Positions 24,634-38,196 are shown, counted from the stretch's first letter. The stretch: 64,000 bases of DNA from Gordionus sp. m RMFG-2023 (GCF_954871325.1 NC_088776.1:51540569-51604568), one strand, 5' to 3'. The notes: a model not told the origin generated them from the letters alone. Translations and numbers: made by a program.

Positions 24634-27330
24634 TCACAATTCATTATTGGCACTTTCAATCTTGACCAGTTGGATGTCAAAATGAAGGGTAGCATTCGGG
24701 GGGATAACAGGTGGATAACCTCTTTCTCCATAAGCCAATTCAGGAGGTAAGGAAAATATTTTCTTATCATTTTCACACATTCTATAATAAAAAACATATA
24801 GACTTTAAAATAATGAACAAAAAAGAATATTTTTTTCAATTTAAGCATAAAATGAAAATTGGAAATTATATTTATACTCAAGCCAAATTTTTTTAACTAA
24901 TCTTGTTAAATAATTACACAATTAGATATTTCACCTGAAAAAAAATTAAATGTAGCTCTTAAAATCTTAATGAATTCTGATAATTTTGATTATGTTTTAT
25001 AAATTAAATACTTAACCCTGGAATACTTGACATTCGTAAATATAACAACTAACATAAATGAAAAATTTATAACATGATTTTCGTCTTTTAAAGATGTTAA
25101 AAATAATTATAAAAATTTTACAATCCTAATCATACTCAGAAACCTCTTTCTAGTAAAAATTTATGGTAAATTGGATCATGGTTATATATAGAAAAAAATA
25201 AATCTCAATTCATTCACCAACAAGGAAAGTAACCAAAATTTCCTTATTAGATAACAAGGATGAAAGATCCAACTTTGTATCAAACGATTTGAAGATGATG
25301 TTAATTATTATATACGATGACAGATAAGTTAAAAGGAAACAAGGCCCTATTAATTATTGCATTAATTTAGGGATCCGAACTAAAACGAATATTGGTTTGG
25401 ATAAAAATAACGTTTCAAGGTTTAAGTTCGATGGTAAAATGAAAATATCGGTCAGTTCAAACCTCTAAAAAATGGTGTCGAATAATTTTTTATATACACC
25501 TATATTCGAATTATATATTTTATTTGTTATGATTTTTTGTTAATTTTATTGAGTTCTAGAGGGCGGTATCTTTTGATGTGACGTTCACAATTTTTTCCAT
25601 GGTGCCCCTTTATAGGGATCATAATCAGTAATATTACATTTTGATAGCAATTTATAATAATATATGTAAATAATTTATATATTGGATTCAATTTATCTCT
25701 AGGCATATAAGCTTAAAAACGTTAAAAATTGTAAAATGGCAATATACTAATGTTTATAAAAATGGTAACAAAACAAATTAATTTTAACAATATACTAGTA
25801 ATAGAGCTGCACCATTTTTTGGCCAATATTAAAGTAATCATCTTGGAATGTTAAAACACTGACAAATATTTATCAAACAAAAATATTTTAAGAAGGGGGT
25901 TAGTAGCAGCAAATAAAATCAGCCCATGTTTTGTATCAGCAAACTTTGTTCTACAAGTTGTGATGCTAATTCATATCAAGATGTTTATGAATAAAAAATT
26001 AGCAGTCAATCTTGTGCCAATTCTATATACACATTTTTAATTATCACTTTAATTAATATCAACAAAAATATTGGTGCATACTAACTAGTAATAACTTCCA
26101 CATGATTTTATAAGCACAAAATTATAAGGCTAAAACCAGTTCACAGGTGATAGAAAATCATTAAACAGTTCAGATTTGATAAATAAATAACTGATTTAAT
26201 GGTTAGGTTTTGATTCCTGCATTAATTACAGTAAAAATAGTATTTCCAACTATAGTAAATAGGTAGTAATTCTGTATAGAATGAGCAAAAAATATAAAAA
26301 TTTATTCTAAAATTATCAAAAAAAAAATTCTACCAGAAATTTTCAAAAAAATGACAATATTTAAAATAATATTCAGGGCTTTTACAGTTTCCAAGGGATT
26401 AAAGATGTGCCCCTCCTTCCTCCTGACTATGTTACTGTTTAGAATGTTAATACAACTAAAAATAATATCATAAAAAATATTTCAAGGAGTCAGTATTGAC
26501 ATGAAGTCAGACTATGTTTTTGGATTACTTTTTAATAAATTTTGCCAATTCAACCCTGAACAAATTAATGATAAATCAATTCTAACACTTCCTTAAAATC
26601 AATTTTTGATCAGCAGATTCTAACATTTTTTTTATTAATAATTTCATTTTAAAAAAAATTTTAATGTATCAATATTTCAAGATGTTCAATAATAAAACAT
26701 AACTGACAATTCTGATATAGACATTTAATACCAGGTCTTAATATCAACAAAGCTCTATTTATTTTTATAAAATATGGTGATATAGTGCAAACAATTAAGC
26801 ATTTTTAGATAACAGAAACATGTATGTGTTTTTATAAATATTCATAATCACTTTGCTAGATACCATATGAAATGTATCACTTATGTTTTGCATAATGACA
26901 CAACACTCAATTATATAAAATTATTTGAAAAAGAATTTGAGCAAATGTTAATATAACTGAACATATAATTAAGCAAGCAATTTGTAAAAGGTTGATAATT
27001 TTGCTACACATCATAATTATAAAGATAAAATGAGTAAACGCCTAATGAATGATGATATTGTAAAAATAAAATGTTATCTAAAATATAGGCAATATAAATT
27101 AACTAACCCCTCAAGTTCAATATCCCATCCTTTAATAGCCCGGCCAGCACCTAATGGAAATTTGAAAGGAGTCCCTCTGGTTTCACTAGAATCAAACACA
27201 GAACCATCATCCAGAGTACCCTATTGTTTAAATTTTTTATATATGAAATTTTCAAAATAACTTTACTTTATAATTAACATGTAACATATCTCCTTTTTTG
27301 GCACATTTTAAAGCAAGACAGCAACCAACG
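24634..27330 (-). CDS. FKBP2: FKBP2-like peptidyl-prolyl cis-trans isomerase of the ER (3' exons)
   Basis: Three exons join in phase: 27267-27330, 27108-27220 and 24634-24781 (TGA at 24634-24636). The product carries the FKBP fold signatures [49 protein letters not shown] and [13 protein letters not shown]. Residues of the FK506/prolyl pocket (Y, D, W, the GYG-like loop and final F) are present. The protein ends NNEL, an HDEL-like retention signal, as in FKBP2/FKBP13 (RTEL in mammals). It should therefore fold proline-containing proteins in the ER lumen. The signal-peptide exon lies upstream of 27330 and was not found; the element at 28497-30229 may separate it. The 24782-27107 intron is about 2.3 kb and has no recognised element. 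Confidence 0.92.
24782..27107. other. FKBP2 intron, no element recognised
   Basis: 2.3 kb of AT-rich sequence. Short frames here (for example 24711-24896) are shadows or chance. Confidence 0.6.
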
Positions 27331-28488
27331 CTGCAAATTAATATATAAAATTGACTTATACGATTCATTCAAGCCACACGTTTGTTATTTAAATATTATA
27401 TTCTTTCTCATAAAATTGGATGACGTGCGCGCTTCTATGACACCATCATTTGACAGATGGAAACTACAAAACAGATAATTTATAGGTTTTATTAGTGTTG
27501 TTAAGTTACTATTTATAATAACGTGTGACAAATAGAATAAAAATACCTTGAAAAGATTAAAGTTTTATTTTAAAGAAAACAAACTTATAAGTATAAATAT
27601 TTGAATTGTTTTACATTTTATTATTCTCCAATATTGAACAAATAACATATATAAATATTCGTCATTGCATATACTATGTCATTGTGTAGGAACATATAAA
27701 CGGATAAAAGCTATGAAAATATATTTTTTTCATTATAAAAGAATAATTTCATTTCAGTTACTAGTTTTTATCAATAATTCCCCCTTTACAGGTTCTTTAG
27801 GTGAGATGGCCAATATTAGCCCCAAATATTAATATAATTATCACTAATTTAAACAAATATATTATTATTTTATTTAAATAGCTCTCATGCGAAATTTTAG
27901 CGCTTATTTAAACAAATGCGTTCCTATGACATTAAATCCTTTTATTATTTATTTTTTCCTTCCGAAATCATTAATATTAGAGATCTATAATTATTATAAA
28001 CGGTATTAATACATTTGAATACAATAACTAGAGGCAGAGTTCCGCAATAGCCATATTTTTAGCCCGTCGGCATATAATATGTGTTGACATGTGTCCAGAG
28101 AGTTTTAAAAAAAATTAACATTGAAAACTTCAACGGACTGAAATGGGTTTAAAAAAATATGTGGGCAGGCAGTTCATGTAGTATTTTTCGAGCAAAATAA
28201 GAGAAAGGATTTTCATACTAAAACATATTTTATATTTATAAGTAAAAATATATTAAAACAAATAAGAAGACAAACCAATTAATATAATAATAAACATTGA
28301 GGGGGCGCGATTAAACAAAATTGTTAGAAAAATATCAGAAGGCGGATAAATATTTGAAAAAATAAATAGGTGACGATTTAAATTTTTATAATATTGACCA
28401 ACAATGTTTCAGGATAAAAAAACAGCCATTACAGACTTCTAAAATGTACAGACCCATCCAGAAGATGTCATTGATAAAATAATTAATT
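27331..28488. other. upstream of known FKBP2 exons
   Basis: The missing 5' exon(s) of the FKBP2-like gene should lie here or beyond the 28497-30229 element. No signal-peptide exon could be read with confidence. Confidence 0.4.
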
Positions 28489-28496
28489 CCAAATGG

Positions 28497-30229
28497 CATT
28501 GGCGTACGCAGCGGTGGGGGGGCAGGGGGCACCCCCTTCCCAAAGCCAAAAAATGCAGATGCCGGATTTTCAAAAATATTAATGTTTATATTAATTTATA
28601 TTTTTTAATATTTATTCCTATCTCATATTAAATAAATATTTAATTACATTTATTTATCACATTCATCTATTAAGTTATTTATCAATTAATTTCGATTTCA
28701 AGTTTTCATTGGCGTAATATTTATCTACCATTTTCATATTTCTAGTCAAATAATAATTTTTCTAATACTCCTTGTCCAACATGGAGAAAGAAAGTGCAAG
28801 CTTGTCCAACGAGATGGAGTCTCCGCCATCAAGCAGTAACAGCTTTTATGGAGTTAGAACCGATTATTAATGCTATTACTGAAATATCACAATGGCCTGA
28901 AAGAAATATTTCCTCAGAAGCAAGAAAATTATTGGATTTAATACTTATTTCAATTTTTTTTTTCTTAGAATGTATTATTTAATTATACAACTATTTTATG
29001 TAATACTTTTCAAAAACATGACATTGACTTAATTTAAAAAATGAGAATAGCGGAGAGCATTTTATTAGAACTCAAGGAAATTAGGGCTATTGATGAAGAA
29101 TTTCAATTTTATATGTTATCGTTGAGTCAAAAGGAGAGCTATACGTGTTTAATATTTGTCTCACACGATTTGCAGCACGGCAAGCTCATCGTCAAAACAT
29201 TAGTATAAGATCAGTAGAAAAGTATTATAAAATTATAATCCAAATAAATGAATGGTTTTTAATTCATCATGCAGCACTTACCAATCTGCAGATATTACTT
29301 CCACAAAAGCCTTCCCAAATTTTTCAGATGGTGATAGGAAAAAAATAATATTTGTTTGATGCTTTAATAGCTGAATAACTATGTTTAAAAGATTAACTAA
29401 GATATAGTCCCAAAAAATGCTATGGATGCTTTGTATAATTTCAAACACATTTTAGATTTTATTCCCAATGTATTAAAATGATTATATATATTAGCAACTC
29501 TTCCCATTAGTAAACTAATGAGAGAACATTTTCATTTTTAAGAAGAATAACAGAGCCCTGCAGAGATACAATTTGCAGGGCACGGCCTGGATTTTTTTTC
29601 AAAATTTTTTTTCAGCCCGGCCCGGGTTTTTTTTAAAGAAATTATATTTATTTTTGATTTTTATATCTAATTTAAATATTTGGTTTTAAAATATATAGCC
29701 GAGCCCGGATAATTTTTTTGAAAAAAAATCAGGCCCGCCCCGGCTGTTTTTTTAAAAAAATTTGGGCCCTGTCCGGGTGTATTTAAACAATTAAAATACG
29801 ATCCGACACGGGAACCGGACCTGCAGTTCTCTGGAAACATACCCAAGAAGTACAACTTCTGAAAGTGGATTGAATGGTTTGGATCTTTTAAATATTTATA
29901 AGCATTTGACGCCAATCAAGGATGAGTAATTGAAAAATTAGCTCACTCCTAACGAAGATTGGATTTACATTCTAAATATATAACATACAAAATACAATTA
30001 TTCCTAAGAAACTTTTTGTGTAAAGGCTCAAAATATTCAAATTTCTATTTTGGGTCATTTAAGTGATTCTTTACATATAATTTTTTTATAATTTACAATA
30101 ATTTAAAATTGTGTATTAGGAATAGTTATTAGTCATAATAAATTTATGCTTGATATTTTTAAAAAACAATAATATTTCTTAAAAAATTTTATTATCCCCC
30201 CCCAGACCAAATTCCTGCATACGCGCCTG
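28497..30229 (+). mobile_element. hAT element, family A copy 2
   Basis: Ends CATTGGCGTACGCAG and CTGCATACGCGCCTG are flanked by a perfect 8-bp duplication CCAAATGG (28489-28496, 30230-30237). The plus strand encodes [20 protein letters not shown] and [19 protein letters not shown] near 28800-28940. Further decayed frames follow ([20 protein letters not shown], then RQAHRQNISIRSVEKYYKI near 29170). These match the C-terminal half of ZMYM-type hAT transposases. It is in the opposite orientation to copy 1. Frames are broken, so it is inactive. Confidence 0.9.
29551..29833. mobile_element. 283-bp CCGGGC-rich element nested in family A copy 2
   Basis: Ends CAGAGCCCTGCAG and CTGCAGTTCTCTG are inverted. 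The interior has GGCCCGGCC-type repeats. Flanking 8-mers are only loosely alike, so the target duplication has decayed. It is the same length and in the same place as the segment in copy 1. Confidence 0.65.
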
Positions 30230-31764
30230 CCAAATGGTGAACAATAGGAATGTTACTTTGTTTAATTTATTTTTTATACTATATATATTTTTATGTATTA
30301 TCAAGTTAGATAAATTGAATTATAATAATTTTTAAAAAGATTTTCATAGCTATTTATATAGTTAATAAATATACAAAGGTATAATTTGCAACTGAGGGAA
30401 ATCAAATATCTAATACTATAATAATTTTATTTCCAATTCCAATTGAGAATTTTGGTAAATAAATATTATATCATTTAATTTAATATTATCAAATTTACCA
30501 GTTTCACTCTAACTTACTATAGAGAAAAGAAATCTAAATAAATATTTCTCAAAAATATTAAAATCATTTAGAAAAGGTATGTAAAAACTTAAACAGATCT
30601 TAAAGATTGTGTTGTATAATATTCATAATGAGAGAAGTTTTATAATTACATTAAAATTGGATCTTTAATAAGTTAATATAATCAATGTAAAAAAACATAT
30701 TATCTTGTTAACATCCAGGTAAAATTAGAATCTTTATTAAAATAAAAAATGTATATGAAACAATATTATATTAGAAGATGAAAATTACTCACATATCATA
30801 ATTAATATCACAAAGGTATAATCCCATAGGCATAGCAATAGGGGGGGGGGGGCAAGGGGAAATTCCTCCCCCCCTTCCCCCACCAGAAATTTATCACTTT
30901 TTGTGAATATCATTTTAAGCTAATAAAAAATATCCCCGTTAGTCCTCTCCCCACTCCCTGACCCCCAAAAATGTATGCATATATCTTAAACAATAATTTG
31001 AAAGAAAGAATGTAAAAGTTGATATTTTTTTATAATATTCATCATAATTTATACATTTTTGGAAAATAGCATATATATATAAAGTGAACCATAAATGTTT
31101 TTTAAAAAATGGAATATAAGCCAAAGTCTTAAGACAAAAGTAAAATGAATTATAATTACTAATAATAGATCAAAAAAATTACTAAATAATATAATATATC
31201 AAATATAATTTTTTATAAAGTGAGTAATTTTTTTATTTATCTTAATAAAAATTAAATCATAAATTAAATAAAAAAAATTAAAGCACAATACAAACAGTGG
31301 AATATTATATGTCGTAGATTTACAGTATATCTAATTTTATCAATTATCATATGGCAATCAAATCATTTTTACCAATATAGCTGTTGTAATTAAAGTTTAA
31401 TTTTGTTATAAATTTCGATGTAATGTGAAGAATATGTCAATAAATTATTATTCGGAGGATTCGGAATATACAAAATATATAATATTATAATAGCCTCTCT
31501 TTGTCACCGTTTATAATAATTTAAAAGAATAAAAAAAATGAATTTTAAAAAAAATGGAAAAAGGGAATAGAATTTATTAAAAAAAGATGAAGTGAAAGGA
31601 TTAAAAAAAAAAGATGATGAATAAAAAAAAGTAGGTGAAAAGAACAGGAAGAGGAGACAAAGCTACAAAAAGTGAGGATGACAATTGGGGTGTACAGGTA
31701 AATTATGTGACAAATATGACACAAGCAATTGGGTGATATGATGAATGGGTTGAATGGTGAAGAT

Positions 31765-33740
31765 CAGGGGCGTCGCTATCCTTTACAATCTCAGGGGCTC
31801 AACTAAAAAAAAATTTGTAGGGGGGCAAACCCCCCTATACTCCCCATTTGCGGGCCTTAGGCCCGTTATTGCCCGGCCTTCGGCCGGATTTTATATTAAT
31901 ATATTCTACTTTTTAAAAATTAGCTAACTGAATAAATATTCATTTCATATTTTGTCATTTATTATATTATGTTAACAAAATAAACTAGCATATAAATAAT
32001 TAAACAATATAAGACATTTCTAAAAATATTATTTTTTGATGCAAAATCTATTTATTACAGTATAAAATATTTTCGATTGCTGATATAAATTTTACGTCTA
32101 AAGAAATACAAGTGATAAAAAAGGTTAATTAATTCATACATATGCCTCAATTGATAATGGTTTTTAAAAACTACATATTATAAAATTGGCAACTTACATT
32201 GACAAACGGTCAAGAAACTAATAGACTCTGTTACCCTTTTTAGACAAAGTTTTATAGAATGGACTAATAAAGAAAAATTTATAGGCCTAACCAAATCAAC
32301 AATTCTTGGAGAAGAGAATATAAACGACCAACCAAATGATAAAACTATATGGTGGTTAGAGCTTCCTCTAAAATGACATGATGGAAGCTAGATAAGTAAT
32401 TGAAAAAAAATTGTGAGATATTAAATTTCTAAAAGATTAATTATTGCTTATAAAATATGCAATCATATGCTCTCGGCAGTATAATAATAATCTTAAATTA
32501 CATAGCCACACAAATAATAGATGCTGGTTAATTTGCAGTCATACCCATGACACTCACTATATTAACTTATATCAGAATTTATTATGCTAGATAAATTGAT
32601 AAAACAAAAGCACTAAAATTCTTTAGAAGAAATTATGCAAATGTATTGAAGCCTTAAGTTATTTACAAGGCAGGGATGCCATATTAGAAATGAAACCTTT
32701 TGTAACTATAAAATAAGAACCAGAGTGATATGATATGATAAAAGAAATTAATTAAGATTTTACACATTATTGTAGCACCACCTCTAGTAGTTGGTATATT
32801 ATATCTTAAAATAGTAGTAGTTTGTAATAATATCAAAAATATACTAGCATTAATAATTTAACTCAAAACTGTTTTTCAAATAAGAAAAAAATAGCTTTCC
32901 TAAAAGCACGTAAATAAGAGAAGAAAAGTTATCTAATTTATTACATCCATTCTTGGATAAAAAATAAGATGTTAAATTTTTAAAAATGATCTAAATAAAT
33001 AGATAGCGTTAAATATTTTAAAGCAATTTAATTATCAAAAGCATTTATTAGTAAAATTTATTAAAATATTAACTGTAATATTTTATATAACTGTAAATAC
33101 GTCTGTATTGGTATTTGACCTAATACTTTATAAACAATTATATCTAATAAAGGATTAGAAACTATATGATTACTTATAAATCTCTTATACTTATTTGGAT
33201 TCGGACCTTAAAAATAATTTTAAGAAGAGGCATGGTAATTAAATTTAAATATCAATAATATAGTTGATTAATGATTTTGAACTCGGCTAATTAAAATATT
33301 GAATATTTAATTTTCAATTAATATATATTTAATTAGAGTTATATAATAATTTATATAATAAAAGTCAATAAAGCTTGAACTGTTAATGCTAAACTAATAT
33401 TTAATGAGTGATATTAATATTCTATTTTTAACACAAAATTTGATTGCAAGCTGACATAGTGAAAATATAATTTATATGTATTCATCTAATCTAATATGTA
33501 AAATAGTATTCATTTAATAAATATTTAGACGGTCTTATTAATTTTTAAATAATAAAATTAAATCTATATATTAGTTAATAGAATTATAAAAGAAATCATT
33601 CAGGTGGCAATCAAAAAAATTTATTTTTAGTTCAGTGGATATTAAGGAACGATTAAAAAATTTTTATTTGCTTCACGGTGCTATTCAAATTTTCAGGGGC
33701 TTGAGCCCCTGCACCCCCCCCCCCCCTAGCGACGCCACTG
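31765..33740. mobile_element. innermost hAT-like element of the nest
   Basis: Ends CAGGGGCGTCGCTA and TAGCGACGCCACTG are flanked by a perfect 8-bp duplication GTGAAGAT (31757-31764, 33741-33748). It lies inside the internal part of the LTR fossil, so it is the youngest of the three. Coding remains are weak: a short open stretch near 32240-32370 (plus) has no diagnostic motif. Three GC hairpins lie near the left end. Confidence 0.85.
31820..31887. repeat. three consecutive GC hairpins
   Basis: GGGGGG-CAAA-CCCCCC (31820-31835), CGGGCC-TTA-GGCCCG (31851-31865) and CCGGCC-TTC-GGCCGG (31873-31887) are perfect stem-loops in a row, just inside the left end of the 31765-33740 element. They may be subterminal signals of that element or simply folding DNA. 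A like hairpin (CAGGCC-GAG-GGCCTG) lies at about 51950. Confidence 0.8.
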
Positions 33741-34745
33741 GTGAAGATTACAAGATAACAACAAGATGGGACGATGATTTATAAGGAATATAAAAATGAA
33801 ATGACACAAGCAATTGGGTGAAATGATGAATGGGTAGAATGATGAAGATAATAAGAGTGGACGATGATTTATAAGATATGTACAAAATGACACAAACAAT
33901 TGAGCTTGTAGGCTTGATTAAAGGGGGAAGATATTGTAATTAAAGTTTTATTTTGTTATAAATTTTGATGTAATGTCAAGAATATGTCAATAAACTATTA
34001 TTCGGAGGATTCGGAATGTACAAAATATATAATATTATAATAACCTCTCTTTGTCACCGTTTATAATAATAGCGAATTATATATTTTAAGAAAACTATAA
34101 AATATCGAAAAGGACATCAGAAAATATCTTTTAAAGACATTGTGGGATAATTAATATGAAGATTAATTTTTAATATCAATTTTGAATCCAAATTGTTGTA
34201 ATATTTATTATCAAGATATTGATTAGTAAATTTTGTTAAAATATTAACTAATATATTCTCTAACTGTCAAATATGTCTGTATAAGTTCAATTTTACATAG
34301 TATTTTGTAACTAATTCTATATAATAGAGGAATATCAACTATATGTCTACTTACTTTTTATAAATAAATTTCTTTTAATAAATTATTACCATGCTTTTAT
34401 ATATATAAGTAATTTATTATATATTATATAAACTAATAAAAATATATTTCATATTAGTTCCAGGTTTATTTTTTTTATTAAAATTAACCTCCTATCTTGT
34501 AAAAATATTTTATGGCTATATATAAACTAAGTTAATCCATCCGAAGGCTGGGAACCCTCCCCCCCCCCTTAGGAAAATCCTGGCTACACCTATGTATAAT
34601 CCTTATTATGGTTTTAAAATAGATAAAAATGTATAAAACAATATTTTATTTTAAAAATTATGTAGATCGAAATATCCTCCTATTCAGTTATTTACCTCAA
34701 ATTTTTTATGCATTTAAGCAGGACAAAAATATCCATGATATTACA

Positions 34746-34920
34746 CATAAGCGTCGCCAGAGTCGGAGGGGAAAAGGGGAATTCTTCATCAGAAATTTGC
34801 CTGTTCTCTTAAATATCATTTTAAGCTGATAAAAATCCCCCCCCCTCCAACCTTTTTCCCCAAAAAATTTATATATTATATAACTATAAACAATCATTTG
34901 AAAAAAATATAAGTAAAGGT
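34746..34920. mobile_element. left-end fragment related to the outer nested hAT-like element
   Basis: It starts CATAAGCGTCGCC and shares ATATCATTTTAAGCT(G/A)ATAAA, C-runs and AACAAT(C/A)ATTTGAAA with 30890-31013 in the same orientation. No right end or target duplication was found. Confidence 0.5.
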
Positions 34921-35915
34921 TTATTTTTTAATAATTTTTTTAAAAAAACACATGAAACTCCTAGATTATTATTTAAAAATATTGTGGACTTCAAGAGCTC
35001 CAAAAATTTTTAAATAATACCCTAAACCCAGTAACTAAGAATAAATCAATAATAGAATACTATAATAGGTATATTGTATTACTAACAATATAAATCCACC
35101 TTCTTAGTATCCTGTCGAATACGGAACCAATTTTATCACTATATCTACTTCTTCCATCTACCTTTACTAAAAGACTTCTTATAGGTACCCTTCCCTGTAA
35201 TAAAACAAGCAGATTTCATTTATGGAATCTATATTCATGAAGATATATGCTGTAAGCTTGATTAAATTTAATTTGAAAATATTGTATAATGTTTGTAATA
35301 GTGAAATTATAAATAGAATTATGATAAATATAAATATATATTGATATGGATTATAAATAGAATGCTGGTTTATTATATTATTATATATAAAGGCGTTATG
35401 AAATATGAAATTGATTAGGGGTTCATTTTGAATTATTATTCTATTTTGATTTTTGTACCTACTTTACAATTTACTTTAAAAATTATGTTAAATATCTCTC
35501 ATTCGTTATCCTTATTTGATGATTTCCTAAATTCAAAATTTTAGTACCATGCTTTACATGACCAAGCTTTCTTGGGATATTTCTTTTAGACATAAATTTT
35601 GAAAATAATTTATTGTTACAGTCAAATATAAATTTATTTAAGAGAAAATTTTATGAAATTATAATATTTTGGGTGCCATTTTGATATTTATTTTCATTTT
35701 CTTTAGTAATCTTTTTTTTTAATTATTATAATTTGTAAATCTAAAATTTATTTTGTATAAAAATAATATTATAACTGATGAGATATAAATGGTTTAGAAA
35801 GTACTTCGTAATGTAACTAATTTTTTTAAACATATAAGTATAACTAGTTACTAAATTTAATGAGTTACTTTTCAAGAATGCCTTTAAAAAATTGTAACTT
35901 TTAAGGACTGTAACT

Positions 35916-36092
35916 TAGTGTTGTTAAAAAGCCCGACACGGGGATTTTAAAAGACGGCTCGATTAAGATTATAACTAAAATATATGCAAGCCTAAAGATT
36001 TTGCTCATAGCTAGCAGAAATACTTGAAAATCTATTTGCTAAATATCGATGACATAATATTATTTTAACTAAAATCTTAATCGGGCTGCTTA
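35916..36092. mobile_element. TAGTGTTGTTAAA-type MITE, copy 4
   Basis: The left end is TAGTGTTGTTAAAAAGCCCG; the right end is shortened (CGGGCTGCTTA). A perfect 8-bp duplication CTGTAACT flanks it (35908-35915, 36093-36100). Confidence 0.75.
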
Positions 36093-36322
36093 CTGTAACT
36101 AATTTATTGAAATAACAATAAATATTAAATAGATATTGTATTAATTTAGAATATTTTTATTTATTCTTTGTATTAGCAGTAAATTTTCCAATTTTTTTTA
36201 TAAAATCAATTTCCTATATTTGTGGAGTGATGATAAATTCACTTGTGCTTAACCATAATAAAATCTTTTTTAGGGCGCCATCTTAGCCCTGGCCCATATC
36301 TAATATATACTAACCTCCTAGG

Positions 36323-36441
36323 ATGAAAATTCCTAGCTTAAATTGGGGAAAAGGGATCCAAAAAATAGGTTCAGCTGTCAATGAAACCGTTAAACTCGGT
36401 ATAGTTGATATAACTACCTTAGACAGAATATTTACAAAAAA
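36323..36441 (+). CDS. candidate small first exon, product unknown
   Basis: An ATG just after a splice-like CTCCTAG opens a frame reading MKIPSLNWGKGIQKIG and onward to LDRIFTK, ending at a donor-like GTATTT. Base composition is less AT-biased than its surroundings and the amino acid mix is protein-like. No downstream exon on the plus strand was found and no family is recognised. It could equally be a chance frame or part of a decayed element. Confidence 0.22.
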
Positions 36442-38196
36442 GTATTTTTTTAAAATTTTATGTAATATTAGTTACACAAGTCATGATATCAAGCGAGATA
36501 ATATTTGATGAAAACACAATCTTCAAATCTCATTTATTCGATATGTATAACAATTCATACTTCTTCTCTTACATTAAATGAATACCCTATTGTGTATGGA
36601 TAGGGTCTATCGCGGTAGACTACCACATTTTTTTAAAAAGTCGATACCTCAACTCAACTTACCACAATTCACATTTTGAAATTTTCGAAATATACCACAA
36701 AAACTCCTATAATATTTTTCATGCTGAAATTCTTAAATTTGAAAATTTTTACAATAAAAATATCATTGTATTATGCCCAAAAATGAGATTTCAGTTAGTT
36801 TTTTTTGACTAGGTATTAGTTTTCTTTTAAATCCCGTCAAAGGCAGAGAAAAAAGAGGGCTAGTGGGTGAACACCCCCCCCCCCTTCCCCCATCTTTTAT
36901 TGCAAAAACCTAACACAAATATTAATTTTTATTTGACAAACTTGGGTTATGGAAGTAGATGTATGGTGTAATATAAAGGCGCAGTTATGTCAAAAGACAA
37001 AAACATTTTAAAATTATTTTTATTATTAATAATTTAATGTAGATTGCATTATAAATTATATAATATTTTTTGAATTTCAATAAAAATAATTAAATTTGTC
37101 GAACATTTATTTTTCTTTATTAAATGAGATAAATATGATCCTCACGCAAATAAATTTTTGATTTAAATTTTAAAATTCTTACTGCAATTATTTTATATAT
37201 AAACTAATATAATTTAATTTATTTTTACGAATAACCCAAATTATTTGTTGGATACCTAATAGGAATGTCAAATCATTCGTTAAAATAACAAATATCTTAT
37301 ATGATTTCGTTTTTATGGAGGTGTTACACCAACATATGATTAAATCCATTTATGATAGTTTAATTATATTAGATGAAAAATCGCTTTTACAATCAATGTA
37401 CGGTGCAAAAAGTTAATAAAATAAATAAATTACAACGTAAATGTTTGATAATATCTACCACATTTTATCCCATTTATTATTTTTATTGGATTTCGGGATC
37501 TTTTTAACCCTGTAATCGTTATTTTTATTTCTTGAATAGTATGGCTCATCTAAATGCTTTCCTTTGTGAGATCTTTTTATACCTTGATGTAACAAATTTC
37601 TGGATATCTAGATTAATTATTTTTTTCCACAATAAAATAATTTAATTTATAAAAGAAATGGGTGTAAAAATTCATTTATGAAATATTTTTAAGTTCTGGT
37701 AAAAAGGTATATAAAATTTTACTAACGATAAATTTTACTCTAAAAGGACATTGCATCAGTTATTGCCAGATTGCCTTTTAAATTTAAAGTTTACTTATAA
37801 CTTATTAAACGCATATTTTTAATATTTTTATTTTATTTATGTTAGATTCGCCCAAATGGCCTTGTAAGTTGTAACGCATATTTTATAAAATCCAAGCGGT
37901 GGGGGCTAGCCAATATTTGTAAAATAGGTTGTTAAATCAGGAAGAGCCAGCTGATGTTATGAATTAAGATGTTTTAAGCATTGTCATATTATGGTATTTT
38001 ATAAATATTGTCGGAAGAGTGTCATTCTTTTTAAAACAGGACCTGAAGGACTTGAATATTTAATAATTTAATGTGATTAGGTACACTGGGTGATTGCATT
38101 AGGTTTCCTATTCAGACAGGGCTTATAGAAAATAATCAAGTTAGGGCATATCTATAACTATGTCTATAATCTATATATAATACATAAATATATCAC

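Larger units (their letters stand above)
31382..34068. mobile_element. TRIM-like LTR retroelement fossil
   Basis: Two direct repeats of 137 bp (31382-31518 and 33932-34068) begin TGTTGTAATT/TATTGTAATT and end CGTTTATAATA. They differ at about seven positions by eye (about 95% alike). A 5-bp duplication ATAGC flanks the whole (31377-31381, 34069-34073). A purine tract (AAAGGGGGAAGA) lies just before the right repeat. Without the hAT inside it, the internal part is only about 430 bp, purine-rich and noncoding, as in terminal-repeat retrotransposons in miniature. It is non-autonomous and moderately old judging by the difference between its repeats. Confidence 0.78.
30825..34594. mobile_element. 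outer hAT-like element of a three-deep nest
   Basis: Ends CATAGGCATAGCAATAGGGG and GGCTACACCTATG are flanked by a perfect 8-bp duplication TATAATCC (30817-30824, 34595-34602). Homopolymer G or C runs lie just inside both ends. About 1.1 kb remains once the inserted LTR fossil is set aside. No transposase is recognisable. A related left-end block lies at 34746-34920. Confidence 0.8.
34921..38196. other. mostly noncoding AT-rich DNA
   Basis: Besides the MITE at 35916-36092 and the candidate exon at 36323-36441, I see only C-runs (36874-36895) and AT-rich sequence. The 3' exons of the 38197-40026 gene should lie in the lower-coordinate part but were not found. Confidence 0.4.

Noticed and set aside
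24485-24896. Frames on both strands around the FKBP2 last exon
   Set aside because: They are out of frame with the FKBP signatures and have no family likeness.
34629-34897. Short frames on both strands at 34.6-34.9 kb
   Set aside because: They lie across a G/C-run transposon fragment and look like chance.
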